Below, in pieces: positions 5,457 to 11,522 of a stretch of 12,065 bases of DNA. The position numbers and the translations under genes are program-made. Within the stretch, counting starts at the first letter, position 1. Every line of letters begins with the position of its first letter. Under the pieces are notes generated by a model. That model was not told the origin of the DNA. It made no database searches and worked only from the letters and a program-made list of their open reading frames with translations. Source of the DNA: Rickettsiales bacterium (GTDB lineage Bacteria; Pseudomonadota; Alphaproteobacteria; Rickettsiales; JANQQO01); NCBI GenBank assembly GCA_028289305.1, contig JANQQO010000054.1, positions 1-12,065 of the forward strand, read 5' to 3'.

Positions 5457-5603
5457 ATAGTCATTTTACTTAAGCATTTCTGCTTGCTGCAAATACCCAC
5501 TTGCTGCGCTTCCGGTACTCAGGTAGTTATTTCTACGATCCGTTCCGGTTCTTAACAAGTAGGTATTTTCGCTGACGCATAAATGCTTAATTAAAACGAC
5601 TAT
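5457..5603. repeat. 147-bp palindromic repeat element, copy A
   Basis: The outer 23 bases at each end are inverted copies with two mismatches; the inner ten, TTAAGCATTT (5470-5479) and AAATGCTTAA (5581-5590), are perfect. Further in, AAATACC and ACTTG pair with CAAGT and GGTATTT. A second element at 11242-11365 shares GCTGCAAATA, CTGCGCTTC and TATTTTCGCT at matching places while its paired bases differ. It ends 15 bp before the ribE start. No obvious target-site duplication is seen. Confidence 0.8.
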
Positions 5604-5618
5604 GAATTGCAGGGATAT

Positions 5619-6251
5619 ATGTTTACAGGGATTATCACCGATATCGGCCGGGTGCAGGATATCCAGAAGACGAAAGACGGGCGGCGCGTGGCGATTCGTA
5701 CCGCGTATCCGGAAGGTGCGCTTAAGGACGGTGCGTCGATCGCGTGTTCGGGCGTGTGCTTGACCGTGGTGGGTAGCGGCGTGGATGTGGTGATGGCCGA
5801 GGATGGGACCGATATTCATATGCATTGGTTTGCTGCGGATGTATCGAAAGAGACGCTGGAGCGTAGTACGCTTGGGCGCTGGCGTGGTGGTGACCGGGTG
5901 AATCTGGAGCGCGGGCTTAAAGTAGGCGATGCGCTGGATGGGCATTTGGTGAGCGGGCATGTTGATGGTGTGGCGGTGGTGGAGGCGATTGAGCCGGTGG
6001 GCGATGCCTGGGAATGCACGTTTTCTGTGCCGAAGGAGTTGCAGAAATTTATCGCTGAGAAAGGCAGCATCGCGCTGGATGGCGTGTCGCTGACGGTGAA
6101 CAAGGTGGAGGGGGAGCGGTTTAGTGTGATGGTGGTGCCGTATACCTTCACGCATACGATTTTCCAATATATGCAGCCGAAAGACGTAGTGAATGTTGAG
6201 ATTGATATGCTGGCGCGCTATGTGGCGCGGTTGTTAAGGGTTAGGGATTAA
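5619..6251 (+). CDS. ribE: Riboflavin synthase, alpha subunit
   Basis: Catalyses the last step of riboflavin synthesis, dismutation of two 6,7-dimethyl-8-ribityllumazine molecules to riboflavin and a pyrimidine that is recycled. The 210-residue protein starts with the invariant MFTGIITDIGRV and has the two duplicated lumazine-binding barrels: SIACSGVCLTVV (40-51) in the first and SIALDGVSLTV (150-160) in the second, joined by GHLVSGHVDG (108-117). The N-terminal MFTGI, required for activity in the family, supports ATG 5619 over a TTG at 5607; AGGGA lies 5 bases upstream. The stop is one base before the ATG of ribB, so the two are co-transcribed. ribD, which often precedes ribE in alphaproteobacteria, is absent from this position. 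Confidence 0.97.
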   Translation: MFTGIITDIGRVQDIQKTKDGRRVAIRTAYPEGALKDGASIACSGVCLTVVGSGVDVVMAEDGTDIHMHWFAADVSKETLERSTLGRWRGGDRVNLERGLKVGDALDGHLVSGHVDGVAVVEAIEPVGDAWECTFSVPKELQKFIAEKGSIALDGVSLTVNKVEGERFSVMVVPYTFTHTIFQYMQPKDVVNVEIDMLARYVARLLRVRD

Positions 6252-6252
6252 T

Positions 6253-7368
6253 ATGGTGGATTCAGACGATTTATCGCCGATTGAGGAAGTGATTGCCGAC
6301 GCTAAGCAGGGCAAGATGTGCGTGTTGGTGGATGATGAGGCGCGCGAGAATGAAGGCGATCTGGTGATTCCGGCGGAAAAAGCGGATGCGGAGGCGGTGA
6401 ATTTCATGGCCAAACATGCGCGCGGGCTGGTGTGTTTGGCGCTGACCAAGGCGCGGGTGGAGGAGCTTGGCCTGCCGCTGATGGCGCAGCGTAATACCTC
6501 GCGGTTTGACACCGCATTTACCGTATCGATTGAGGCGAGAGAAGGCGTGACGACGGGGATTTCGGCGGCAGATCGTGCTGTGACGATCGCAGCCGCGATT
6601 GATGAGGGCAAGGCGGCGGATGATATTGTGACACCGGGGCATATATTTCCCATAATGGCGCGGGAAGGCGGGGTGCTGGTGCGTGCTGGGCATACCGAAG
6701 CCGCGGTGGATATCGCACGACTGGCAGAGCTGACGCCTGCGGCGGTGATTTGCGAGATTATGAAAGACGATGGCAGCATGGCGCGCATGCCGGATTTGGT
6801 GGAATTCGCCAAGACGCATGGGTTGAAGATTGCAACGATTGCGGATTTGATCGCCTATCGTCGGCGCAATGAGCAGCTGGTGGAGCGGACGCTGACCACC
6901 GAGCTGAATAGCCGGTTTGGTGGTGCGTTTACTATGCATGTCTATGTGAATACGCTGGAATATGCCGAGCATGTGGCGCTGGTGAAGGGCGATGTGGGTG
7001 CGGATGGGCCGGTGTTGGTGCGGATGCATGCGATGGATGTGTTAAGCGATATGCTTGGCGATGCGGGGCATGATCACTCCGGCGCGCTGCATAATGCGAT
7101 GGAGATGATTGATAAAGAAGGGCGCGGTGTGGTGGTGGTGATTCGTGAGCCGCGGCGCGATAGTTTGAGCGAGCGCGTGCGCCGGCGTATTGCCGCGGAG
7201 CAAGGGCAAAAGCCGCCTGCGGGTGAATTACGGGATTATGGGATTGGCGCGCAGATCCTGTTGGATCTCGGTGTGCGGGAGATGATTCTGCTAACCAATA
7301 GTCAGCGCAGCGTAGTGGGGCTGGATGGCTATGGCTTGACTATTTCGGGTAGGAAGAGTATAATTTAA
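6253..7368 (+). CDS. ribB: 3,4-dihydroxy-2-butanone 4-phosphate synthase with degenerate GTP cyclohydrolase II-like domain (RibBX type)
   Basis: The N-terminal domain (about 8-205) makes the four-carbon precursor of lumazine from ribulose 5-phosphate. Its signature motifs are intact: DDEARENEGDL (27-37), NTSRFDTAFTVSI, TGISAADRA (101-109), TPGHIFPIMAREGGVLVRAGHTEAAVD and ICEIMKDDGSMAR. The C-terminal domain aligns with RibA (VLVRMHAMDVLSDMLGD and RDYGIGAQILLDLGVREMILLTN...GLDGYGL), but the zinc-binding C...CXC is replaced by D262...H273-D-H275 and the catalytic EGRG region reads REPRRDS. This matches the RibBX variant known in Proteobacteria, which lacks cyclohydrolase activity, so a separate RibA is expected elsewhere. 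The ribosome-binding site AGGGTTAGGGA lies within the last codons of ribE. In related genomes ribH and nusB follow directly; here an RTX gene intervenes. Confidence 0.93.
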   Translation: MVDSDDLSPIEEVIADAKQGKMCVLVDDEARENEGDLVIPAEKADAEAVNFMAKHARGLVCLALTKARVEELGLPLMAQRNTSRFDTAFTVSIEAREGVTTGISAADRAVTIAAAIDEGKAADDIVTPGHIFPIMAREGGVLVRAGHTEAAVDIARLAELTPAAVICEIMKDDGSMARMPDLVEFAKTHGLKIATIADLIAYRRRNEQLVERTLTTELNSRFGGAFTMHVYVNTLEYAEHVALVKGDVGADGPVLVRMHAMDVLSDMLGDAGHDHSGALHNAMEMIDKEGRGVVVVIREPRRDSLSERVRRRIAAEQGQKPPAGELRDYGIGAQILLDLGVREMILLTNSQRSVVGLDGYGLTISGRKSII

Positions 7369-7391
7369 CTTATTAGTAAAATTTGTTGGAT

Positions 7392-7430
7392 AATTTACTA
7401 AAATATATGCAGTAAGTTATCTAGTAAATT
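7392..7430. repeat. Inverted repeat upstream of the first RTX gene
   Basis: AATTTACTA (7392-7400) and TAGTAAATT (7422-7430) are perfect 9-bp inverted copies 21 bp apart; a third related TTAGTAAAATT starts at 7373. The site lies just upstream of the probable promoter of the first RTX gene. It could be an operator or a weak hairpin ending ribB transcription; there is no following T-run. Confidence 0.5.
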
Positions 7431-7439
7431 GGGAACGAT

Positions 7440-7445
7440 TATACT
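7440..7445 (+). promoter_or_regulatory. Candidate -10 element of the first RTX gene
   Basis: TATACT (5/6) in the context ATTATACTATA, about 45 bp before the start codon; no good -35 is visible, so an activator may be needed. The context ATACTAT recurs in the promoter of the 138-aa gene and that of the candidate small RNA. Confidence 0.35.
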
Positions 7446-7489
7446 ATATACCTTTTAACTAACGACCTTTTGGCGCGCGGGAGAGAATC

Positions 7490-8617
7490 ATGGTCATATC
7501 TACTATACACGGAAGCGAAAGTGCAGACGTTATTACCGGTAATAACGCGGGTGTGAATACAGCCCTTTTTACGGAGGTGAACCTCTCTGCTTTTGAACAA
7601 ATACACAACGGAGCTTATGATGTGGGTTCGGGGATAAGCATGGCCTCGGGCGCGGTGGCACCGCATTTCACGCATCTGATGAATGTGGTAGATTCGCTGG
7701 GCGTTGCACATAGTCTGACAATGGGATTTTTGCACACAGGTGTGAATCAGTGGCAGGTGGAAGTGTTTGCTACGAACCCGGCTGAGCTAAGCTCTATTCT
7801 TCCGGGTACCCCTCTTACACATGGCATAGTAGAATTTCCTAAGGCGCTTGCTAGGGTGGATGATCCTGGTATGGAAGACATGGTTATTTTCTCGTGGAAT
7901 AATGGCTCGGACCCTGTGAATTTAGATGTGAATCTGAATTTAGTACAGAGCGGTGCGCCGTCTTTGGTGCTTGATTCGAGTGTGGAGAATGTTGTGGTGT
8001 CGGGGCTTGATCGTATTTATGGCTTTGGCGGCAATGATGTGATTAGCGGCATGGGTGGCGCTGATTTTATTGATGGCGGTGAAGGCAATGATGCGCTTAC
8101 CGGTGATGCGGGTAATGATGTGATATATGGGCGTCCTGGAGATGATCTGATATTTGGTAATGAAGGCCGCGATATTTTATTCGGTCATAGAGACAATGAT
8201 ACGATGCAGGGCAATCAGGGTCATGATTTCTTGCATGGTGGGTTTGGCAATGATGTGATTTATGGTGGTAAAGGAGACGATTGGTTGCGTGGTTGGGATG
8301 GTGAAGATATACTCTCTGGCGATTTGGGCAATGACCGTCTACGCGGTGGTAATGGTATTGATACGCTCACCGGCGGTGAGGGTGCAGATGTTTTTGCCTA
8401 TTTCACCTTTGCAGAATCTACGGCGGAGGCCACTGATGTGGTGACTGATTTTAAAATAGGTGTGGATAAAATCTATCTCAGCGAGCTTCCTTATTTTGGC
8501 ATTAACCAAGAGGTGGGTGTGACCGGCACAACGGTGCAGGTGGTCGGCCAGGATGGGGTGCTGGAAGTGTTCCTTGCAGGTGTGACCGAGACGCTCAGCG
8601 ATACGGACTTCATTTAG
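7490..8617 (+). CDS. RTX calcium-binding protein with flagellar-hook (FlgE D2/FlaE)-like domain
   Basis: A 375-residue protein, probably exported by a type I system. Residues 1-20 (HGSESADVITGNN) read like a solitary RTX-type start. Residues about 62-150 resemble the FlaE/D2 domain of hook protein FlgE: NVVDSLGVAHSLTMGFLHTGVNQWQVEVFA fits the family pattern VYDSLG-AH-LT--F-KTG-N-W-V-V--, and SWNNGSDPVNLDVNL fits its later strand. From 178 to 303 there are about 14 nonapeptides of the GGXGXDXUX type, which bind calcium and fold into a parallel beta-roll. The C-terminus (VVTDFKIGVDKIYLS ... LSDTDFI) resembles the secretion-signal region of serralysin-type RTX proteins. No N-terminal signal peptide and no transporter genes are nearby. 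GGGAGAGAAT precedes the ATG and is complementary to the loop of the small RNA at 8746-8840. It interrupts the rib operon. Confidence 0.9.
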   Translation: MVISTIHGSESADVITGNNAGVNTALFTEVNLSAFEQIHNGAYDVGSGISMASGAVAPHFTHLMNVVDSLGVAHSLTMGFLHTGVNQWQVEVFATNPAELSSILPGTPLTHGIVEFPKALARVDDPGMEDMVIFSWNNGSDPVNLDVNLNLVQSGAPSLVLDSSVENVVVSGLDRIYGFGGNDVISGMGGADFIDGGEGNDALTGDAGNDVIYGRPGDDLIFGNEGRDILFGHRDNDTMQGNQGHDFLHGGFGNDVIYGGKGDDWLRGWDGEDILSGDLGNDRLRGGNGIDTLTGGEGADVFAYFTFAESTAEATDVVTDFKIGVDKIYLSELPYFGINQEVGVTGTTVQVVGQDGVLEVFLAGVTETLSDTDFI

Positions 8618-8633
8618 AATCTAAGACTGAAGC

Positions 8634-8649
8634 GGCCCTCTGGGCCTTT
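8634..8649 (+). terminator. Weak hairpin after the first RTX gene
   Basis: GGCCC-TCT-GGGCC (8634-8646) followed by only three T before ATCG. It may slow or partly end transcription 16 bases after the stop. Read-through into the strong terminator at 8795 is possible. Confidence 0.4.
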
Positions 8650-8712
8650 ATCGTGCTGTCTTCACTGAAATAGATGGCTTTTTAGATAAAATTAATATTG
8701 TTTTTATTCGTC

Positions 8713-8740
8713 TTGCGTTATCCATTTTTTGTGATACTAT
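8713..8740 (+). promoter_or_regulatory. Candidate promoter of the small RNA
   Basis: TTGCGT (8713-8718), 16-bp spacer, and TACTAT (8735-8740) preceded by TGA, giving an extended -10. The segment CATTTT-TG--ATACTATGA closely matches the promoter of the 138-aa gene at 4361-4380. Predicted start at about 8746. Confidence 0.5.
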
Positions 8741-8745
8741 GAACG

Positions 8746-8840
8746 AATCACCTAAATAATTCTCTCCCCCTATTAGGTGATACGGTTAAAAGTGAAGGAC
8801 GCCTTCTATCTATAGGATAAGGAGGCGTCCTTTTTCTTTG
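8746..8840 (+). ncRNA. Candidate trans-acting small RNA with CU-rich anti-Shine-Dalgarno loop
   Basis: A roughly 95-nt intergenic unit with all parts of a bacterial small RNA. It has a promoter just upstream and a first hairpin ATCACCTAA / TTAGGTGAT (8747-8755 and 8773-8781, perfect 9 bp) whose loop contains ATTCTCTCCCCC. An A-rich linker follows, then a long terminator stem AAGGACGCCT / AGGCGTCCTT (8795-8804, 8823-8832) with TTTTTCTTT after it. The loop (8759-8768) is perfectly complementary over 10 nt to the ribosome-binding site of the upstream RTX gene (7479-7488), and TCTCCCCC (8763-8770) over 8 nt to that of the second RTX gene (9986-9993). Other start sites in the window match at five bases or fewer. 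It could instead be processed from the RTX mRNA 3' end, or be a leader of ribH. I know no family match. Confidence 0.6.
8795..8839 (+). terminator. Strong rho-independent terminator before ribH
   Basis: Ten-base perfect stem (8795-8804 with 8823-8832), an inner TATC/GATA pairing around TATA, and TTTTTCTTT downstream. It would isolate ribH-nusB from upstream transcription, so ribH probably has its own promoter in 8840-8880 unless read-through occurs; I see no strong match there. Confidence 0.9.
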
Positions 8841-8890
8841 TGTTCTATGCGCGGTTTTGCTAGGGTGCGGCGCCCTTACTATAAGGAATA

Positions 8891-9328
8891 ATGATGGCAC
8901 ATATACTCATCGTGGTAGCACGATTTTATGATGATATTGCGGACGCGTTAACAGCGGGCGCGACGGCAACGTTGAAAGACGCGGGGCATAGCTATGACGT
9001 GGTGGAGGTGCCGGGAGCGTTTGAGATTCCTGCTGCGATACGCTTTGCTTTGACATCAGGGAAATATGACGGGTATGTGGCGCTGGGAGCGGTGATTCGT
9101 GGAGAAACCAGCCATTATGACTATGTCTGTACCGAAAGTGCGCGTGGGCTGCAGCAACTGGCGCTCGAGCACGAAGCGGCGATAGGTTACGGTATTTTAA
9201 CGGTGGAAAATAAGGCGCAGGCGGAGGCGCGCGCGGCGCTAGAGCAGGGGAATAAGGGAAGAGCAGCGGCGGAGGCGTGTTTACGGATGGTGGATGTAAA
9301 GAAGCAATTTGTGAGTGGTGACGCGTGA
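8891..9328 (+). CDS. ribH: 6,7-dimethyl-8-ribityllumazine synthase
   Basis: Condenses 5-amino-6-ribitylaminouracil with 3,4-dihydroxy-2-butanone 4-phosphate to give lumazine, the substrate of RibE. The 145-residue chain is of normal family length and has the expected motifs: IVVARFYDDI at the N-terminus, VVEVPGAFEIPAAIRFAL, ALGAVIRGETSHYDYVCTESARGL (including the catalytic histidine in GETSHYDYV), GILTVENKAQAEAR and NKGRAAAEACLRMV. Subunits of this fold assemble into pentamers or 60-mer shells. The start is ATG 8891 or the adjacent ATG 8894; AAGGA lies 5 bases before. The stop overlaps the nusB GTG start by four bases (GTGA), showing translational coupling. It is separated from ribB by the RTX gene and the small-RNA region. 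Confidence 0.97.
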   Translation: MMAHILIVVARFYDDIADALTAGATATLKDAGHSYDVVEVPGAFEIPAAIRFALTSGKYDGYVALGAVIRGETSHYDYVCTESARGLQQLALEHEAAIGYGILTVENKAQAEARAALEQGNKGRAAAEACLRMVDVKKQFVSGDA

Positions 9329-9780
9329 GCAGTGATGTGATGCTAAAACGGACGCTGGCACGGCTTGCGGCGGTGCAAACGCTCTATGCATATAGGGTGG
9401 GAGAAGCGGATGCGACCGCGCCACTGGCGGAATATATTGCGACCATACAGGAAGAGGCGGGAGGTATTGCAGAGCGTGCGGATACTGCGCTGCGGGACCG
9501 GTTGATCGAAGGGGTGGAGCAGGAAGCGGACGCGCTGGATGCGCAGATTACTCTGCAATTGCAGGATGGTTGGACGCTGGAGCGGATGGACATGTTGCTG
9601 CGTGTGTTGCTGCAGCTGGGAGGCTATGAATTGCAGCGTGAGAGCGCCACACCGACGGGGGTGATTATCAGTGAATATACCGATATCGCTGAAGCATTTT
9701 ATGATGATAAACAGGTGGGGTTTGTCAACGCGGTGTTGCAAAAACTAGCCACCGCGCTACGCGGAGGTGGAACAGAATAG
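9325..9780 (+). CDS. nusB: Transcription antitermination factor NusB
   Basis: A small all-helical RNA-binding protein that, with NusE (S10), recognises boxA in rRNA leaders and promotes antitermination of rRNA operons. The 151-residue sequence has the family's ARLAAVQTLYAYRVG start, a middle section of helices (LRDRLIEGVEQEADALDAQI, WTLERMDMLLRVLLQLGGYEL) and the diagnostic VIISEYTDIAEAFYDDKQVGFVNAVLQKLA near the end. Its GTG start overlaps the ribH stop by four bases; an in-frame ATG at 9340 would drop the first five residues. ribH-nusB-thiL is a common order in alphaproteobacteria. Here the second RTX gene separates nusB from thiL. Confidence 0.96.
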   Translation: MSSDVMLKRTLARLAAVQTLYAYRVGEADATAPLAEYIATIQEEAGGIAERADTALRDRLIEGVEQEADALDAQITLQLQDGWTLERMDMLLRVLLQLGGYELQRESATPTGVIISEYTDIAEAFYDDKQVGFVNAVLQKLATALRGGGTE

Positions 9781-9788
9781 GTCAATTA

Positions 9789-9803
9789 TTAACAGAACGT
9801 TAA
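9789..9803. promoter_or_regulatory. CtrA-type site, distal
   Basis: TTAA-CAGAACG-TTAA, an exact TTAA-N7-TTAA match to the CtrA consensus, just after the nusB stop and 194 bp upstream of the second RTX start. Confidence 0.5.
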
Positions 9804-9825
9804 TTTTTGTAAAAAACCTTGTTGC

Positions 9826-9839
9826 TGGCAAAATTGCCA
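9826..9839. promoter_or_regulatory. Perfect palindrome, operator-like
   Basis: TGGCAA-AA-TTGCCA, two 6-bp arms with a 2-bp centre, between the two CtrA-type sites. It looks like a dimer-binding site; the regulator is unknown. Confidence 0.35.
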
Positions 9840-9928
9840 TAACCCACTGATTTTTTGTTTCTTACTATTCATTTCTTTATACATGCAGGTTAAATACCGC
9901 CTGTTCTTTACTAAAAACACATCAAAAA

Positions 9929-9968
9929 TTAATAGAAAGTTAACTTTTCTTGTGCTACGGTTCTAGGT
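9929..9968 (+). promoter_or_regulatory. CtrA-type site and candidate promoter of the second RTX gene
   Basis: TTAA-TAGAAAG-TTAAC (9929-9944) is an exact TTAA-N7-TTAAC match. Its downstream half lies 17-18 bp before a weak -10-like CTAGGT/TAGGTA (9963-9969), the spacing at which CtrA-activated promoters have the site overlapping the -35. It also forms the 12-bp palindrome AAAGTTAACTTT. The start codon is about 30 bp further on. Confidence 0.55.
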
Positions 9969-9996
9969 AGCCAATGTTAAAAGAGGGGGGAGACTC

Positions 9997-11235
9997 ATGA
10001 CAAAACTGGTATCAAAAGGCACGACTGTGTCTACGTCCAAAGTGGATGTGGCACCGGCCAAAAAGGAAATTGTGGTGTCGGACATCACGGTTTCTTCTAC
10101 TATTGTAAACGATCCTGTGGTGGATAAGCAGATTACTTCTAAGAAAGAAGAGGTAGTGGTGCCACAAGAGGATGTGATTCCAACAAAAGAAGATACAGAC
10201 ATTGCTGTCACTAGGGAAGAGAAGATATTAGTGCAGCCGGAAGGCGGCGCTTCTATTGCTGCGGATGATGGCGTGATTGATGTGGTGGATAGCAACCGTA
10301 TAGACACGTTAGATGTGGATGATCCATCGTCGACGCGTGGTACGGGTGATGGCGAAATACTGCTGGGCGATGATGGTGATAATATGCTGTTAGGCCTTGG
10401 TGGCGATGATAATATTATTGCGGGCGACGGCGATGACGCGCTATTGGGCAGCACGGGTGATGATCGCTTGGACGGTGGTCCGGGGGATGACATCCTGCGC
10501 GGTGGCCAAGGCAATGATACGCTGATTGGTAATGAAGGCGATAACTTCCTGCTGGGTGATATGGGTGATGATTGGCTGTATGACAGCGATTTCGTCAGCC
10601 ATAGCGATTTGCGTGGCGGTGAAGGTAATGACACCCTGGCCGGCAATATGGGCAATGACACGCTTTATGGTGAGATGGGCAATGATCTCATGATGGGTGG
10701 TGCCGATCGTGATATGCTGGATGGTGGTGAGGGTAACGACACCATGCTAGGAGATGCTGGTTCTGATACGCTTTCAGGCGGTTCAGGAGATGATATGCTC
10801 TATGGCGGCGGTAGTAATGACATGCTCGCGGGTGGTGCTGGCGATGATATCATTATGGCGCAAGACGGCGCAGACCTTGTCTTTGGCGGTGCTGGCGATG
10901 ATGTGATTAACGCAGGCGATGGCGATGATTATATTATCGGTGGCTTAGGCATGGATGTGATGACCGGCGGTGCTGGGAATGATGCTTTCCGTTTTGAGGC
11001 AGCCATAGAATCGCAAGTGCTCACCATGGATCGCATCACAGACTTTGAGCAAGGTGTAGATTTTATTGATGTGAGCGCTATGGACTATACCGGTGTGCAG
11101 TATTGGTTTGGCGAAGACACCACGCTTGGCTATTTCCATTCGGGTGGAAATACACTGGTGTTATCGGCGGATTTCAGCTTTGGTATTGAGATTGCCGGTG
11201 TGGTGCAGTTGACCGATGCAGATTTTATGTTCTAA
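9997..11235 (+). CDS. RTX calcium-binding protein with long disordered N-terminus
   Basis: A 412-residue protein, probably secreted by a type I system. Residues 1-115 are low-complexity, rich in V, K, E, D, T and S with no signal peptide (for example KKEEVVVPQEDVIPTKED), and probably disordered. From 124 to 331 there are about 22 nonapeptides of the GGXGXDXUX type in two blocks, eight then fourteen, broken by DSDFVSHSD near 196-204. The C-terminal 80 residues (RITDFEQGVDFIDVS ... VQLTDADFMF) parallel those of the first RTX protein (VVTDFKIGVDKIYLS ... LSDTDFI), so the two share a secretion and folding module but have different N-termini. GGGGGGAGA precedes the ATG; eight of these bases are complementary to the loop of the RNA at 8746-8840. 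Two CtrA-type sites lie upstream. Partner unknown. Confidence 0.9.
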   Translation: MTKLVSKGTTVSTSKVDVAPAKKEIVVSDITVSSTIVNDPVVDKQITSKKEEVVVPQEDVIPTKEDTDIAVTREEKILVQPEGGASIAADDGVIDVVDSNRIDTLDVDDPSSTRGTGDGEILLGDDGDNMLLGLGGDDNIIAGDGDDALLGSTGDDRLDGGPGDDILRGGQGNDTLIGNEGDNFLLGDMGDDWLYDSDFVSHSDLRGGEGNDTLAGNMGNDTLYGEMGNDLMMGGADRDMLDGGEGNDTMLGDAGSDTLSGGSGDDMLYGGGSNDMLAGGAGDDIIMAQDGADLVFGGAGDDVINAGDGDDYIIGGLGMDVMTGGAGNDAFRFEAAIESQVLTMDRITDFEQGVDFIDVSAMDYTGVQYWFGEDTTLGYFHSGGNTLVLSADFSFGIEIAGVVQLTDADFMF

Positions 11236-11241
11236 GCACGT

Positions 11242-11365
11242 GTTACACTCTACTATGCCGTGCTGCAAATAGCGATTTCCTGCGCTTCGTTGCTCAAGTA
11301 TTTCATATACGTTGCGCTACGATGCTCGAAAATCCCTATTTTCGCTATGGCCTAGCGAGTGTAAC
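11242..11365. repeat. 124-bp palindromic repeat element, copy B
   Basis: GTTACACTC (11242-11250) and GAGTGTAAC (11357-11365) are perfect inverted ends. Inside, GCTGCAAATAGCGATTTC faces the complement of GAAAATCCCTATTTTCGC. The unpaired or shared bases GCTGCAAATA, CTGCGCTTC and TATTTTCGCT match copy A (5457-5603) while the outer arms are unrelated in sequence. It starts seven bases after the RTX stop codon. Confidence 0.75.
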
Positions 11366-11407
11366 GACGCACTTAGATGGATAGCTGCGGTAAGCGACTG
11401 TCGCATA

Positions 11408-11434
11408 GCAATGTAGACGTTACGTTGCGTTTTT
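11408..11434 (+). terminator. First of two tandem hairpins before thiL
   Basis: GCAATGTA / TACGTTGC (11408-11415, 11421-11428; one G:U) with loop GACGT, then GTTTTT. Moderate terminator. Confidence 0.5.
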
Positions 11435-11443
11435 CCGACCCTA

Positions 11444-11481
11444 GTAATGCCTTCTCCCTGTGGAGAGGGCATTACTTTTTT
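11444..11481 (+). terminator. Strong rho-independent terminator before thiL
   Basis: A 14-bp stem with one G:U (11444-11457 with 11462-11475), tetraloop CTGT, followed by six T (11476-11481). It would end transcripts from the second RTX gene. Lying only 40 bp before thiL, it leaves little room for a thiL promoter, so partial read-through or attenuation is possible. Confidence 0.92.
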
Positions 11482-11522
11482 AGCGATGCATTGCTTAGGA
11501 GGTTGGTGTATGTGTTAGGTGC

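Noticed and set aside
5457..5603. MITE or insertion-sequence remnant
   Set aside because: Inverted ends are convincing but no target-site duplication is seen, and the two family members have unrelated ends, which does not fit a transposase-recognised terminal repeat.
5397..5618. FMN riboswitch before ribE
   Set aside because: The region lacks the conserved RFN-element segments; its structure is fully explained by the palindromic repeat at 5457-5603.
5466..6167. Long minus-strand open frame opposite ribE
   Set aside because: Overlaps conserved ribE and runs into the palindromic repeat; His/Arg-rich shadow.
11236..11522. TPP riboswitch before thiL
   Set aside because: No CTGAGA or ACCCTTTGAACCTGATC-like conserved blocks; only a repeat element and two terminator hairpins are present.
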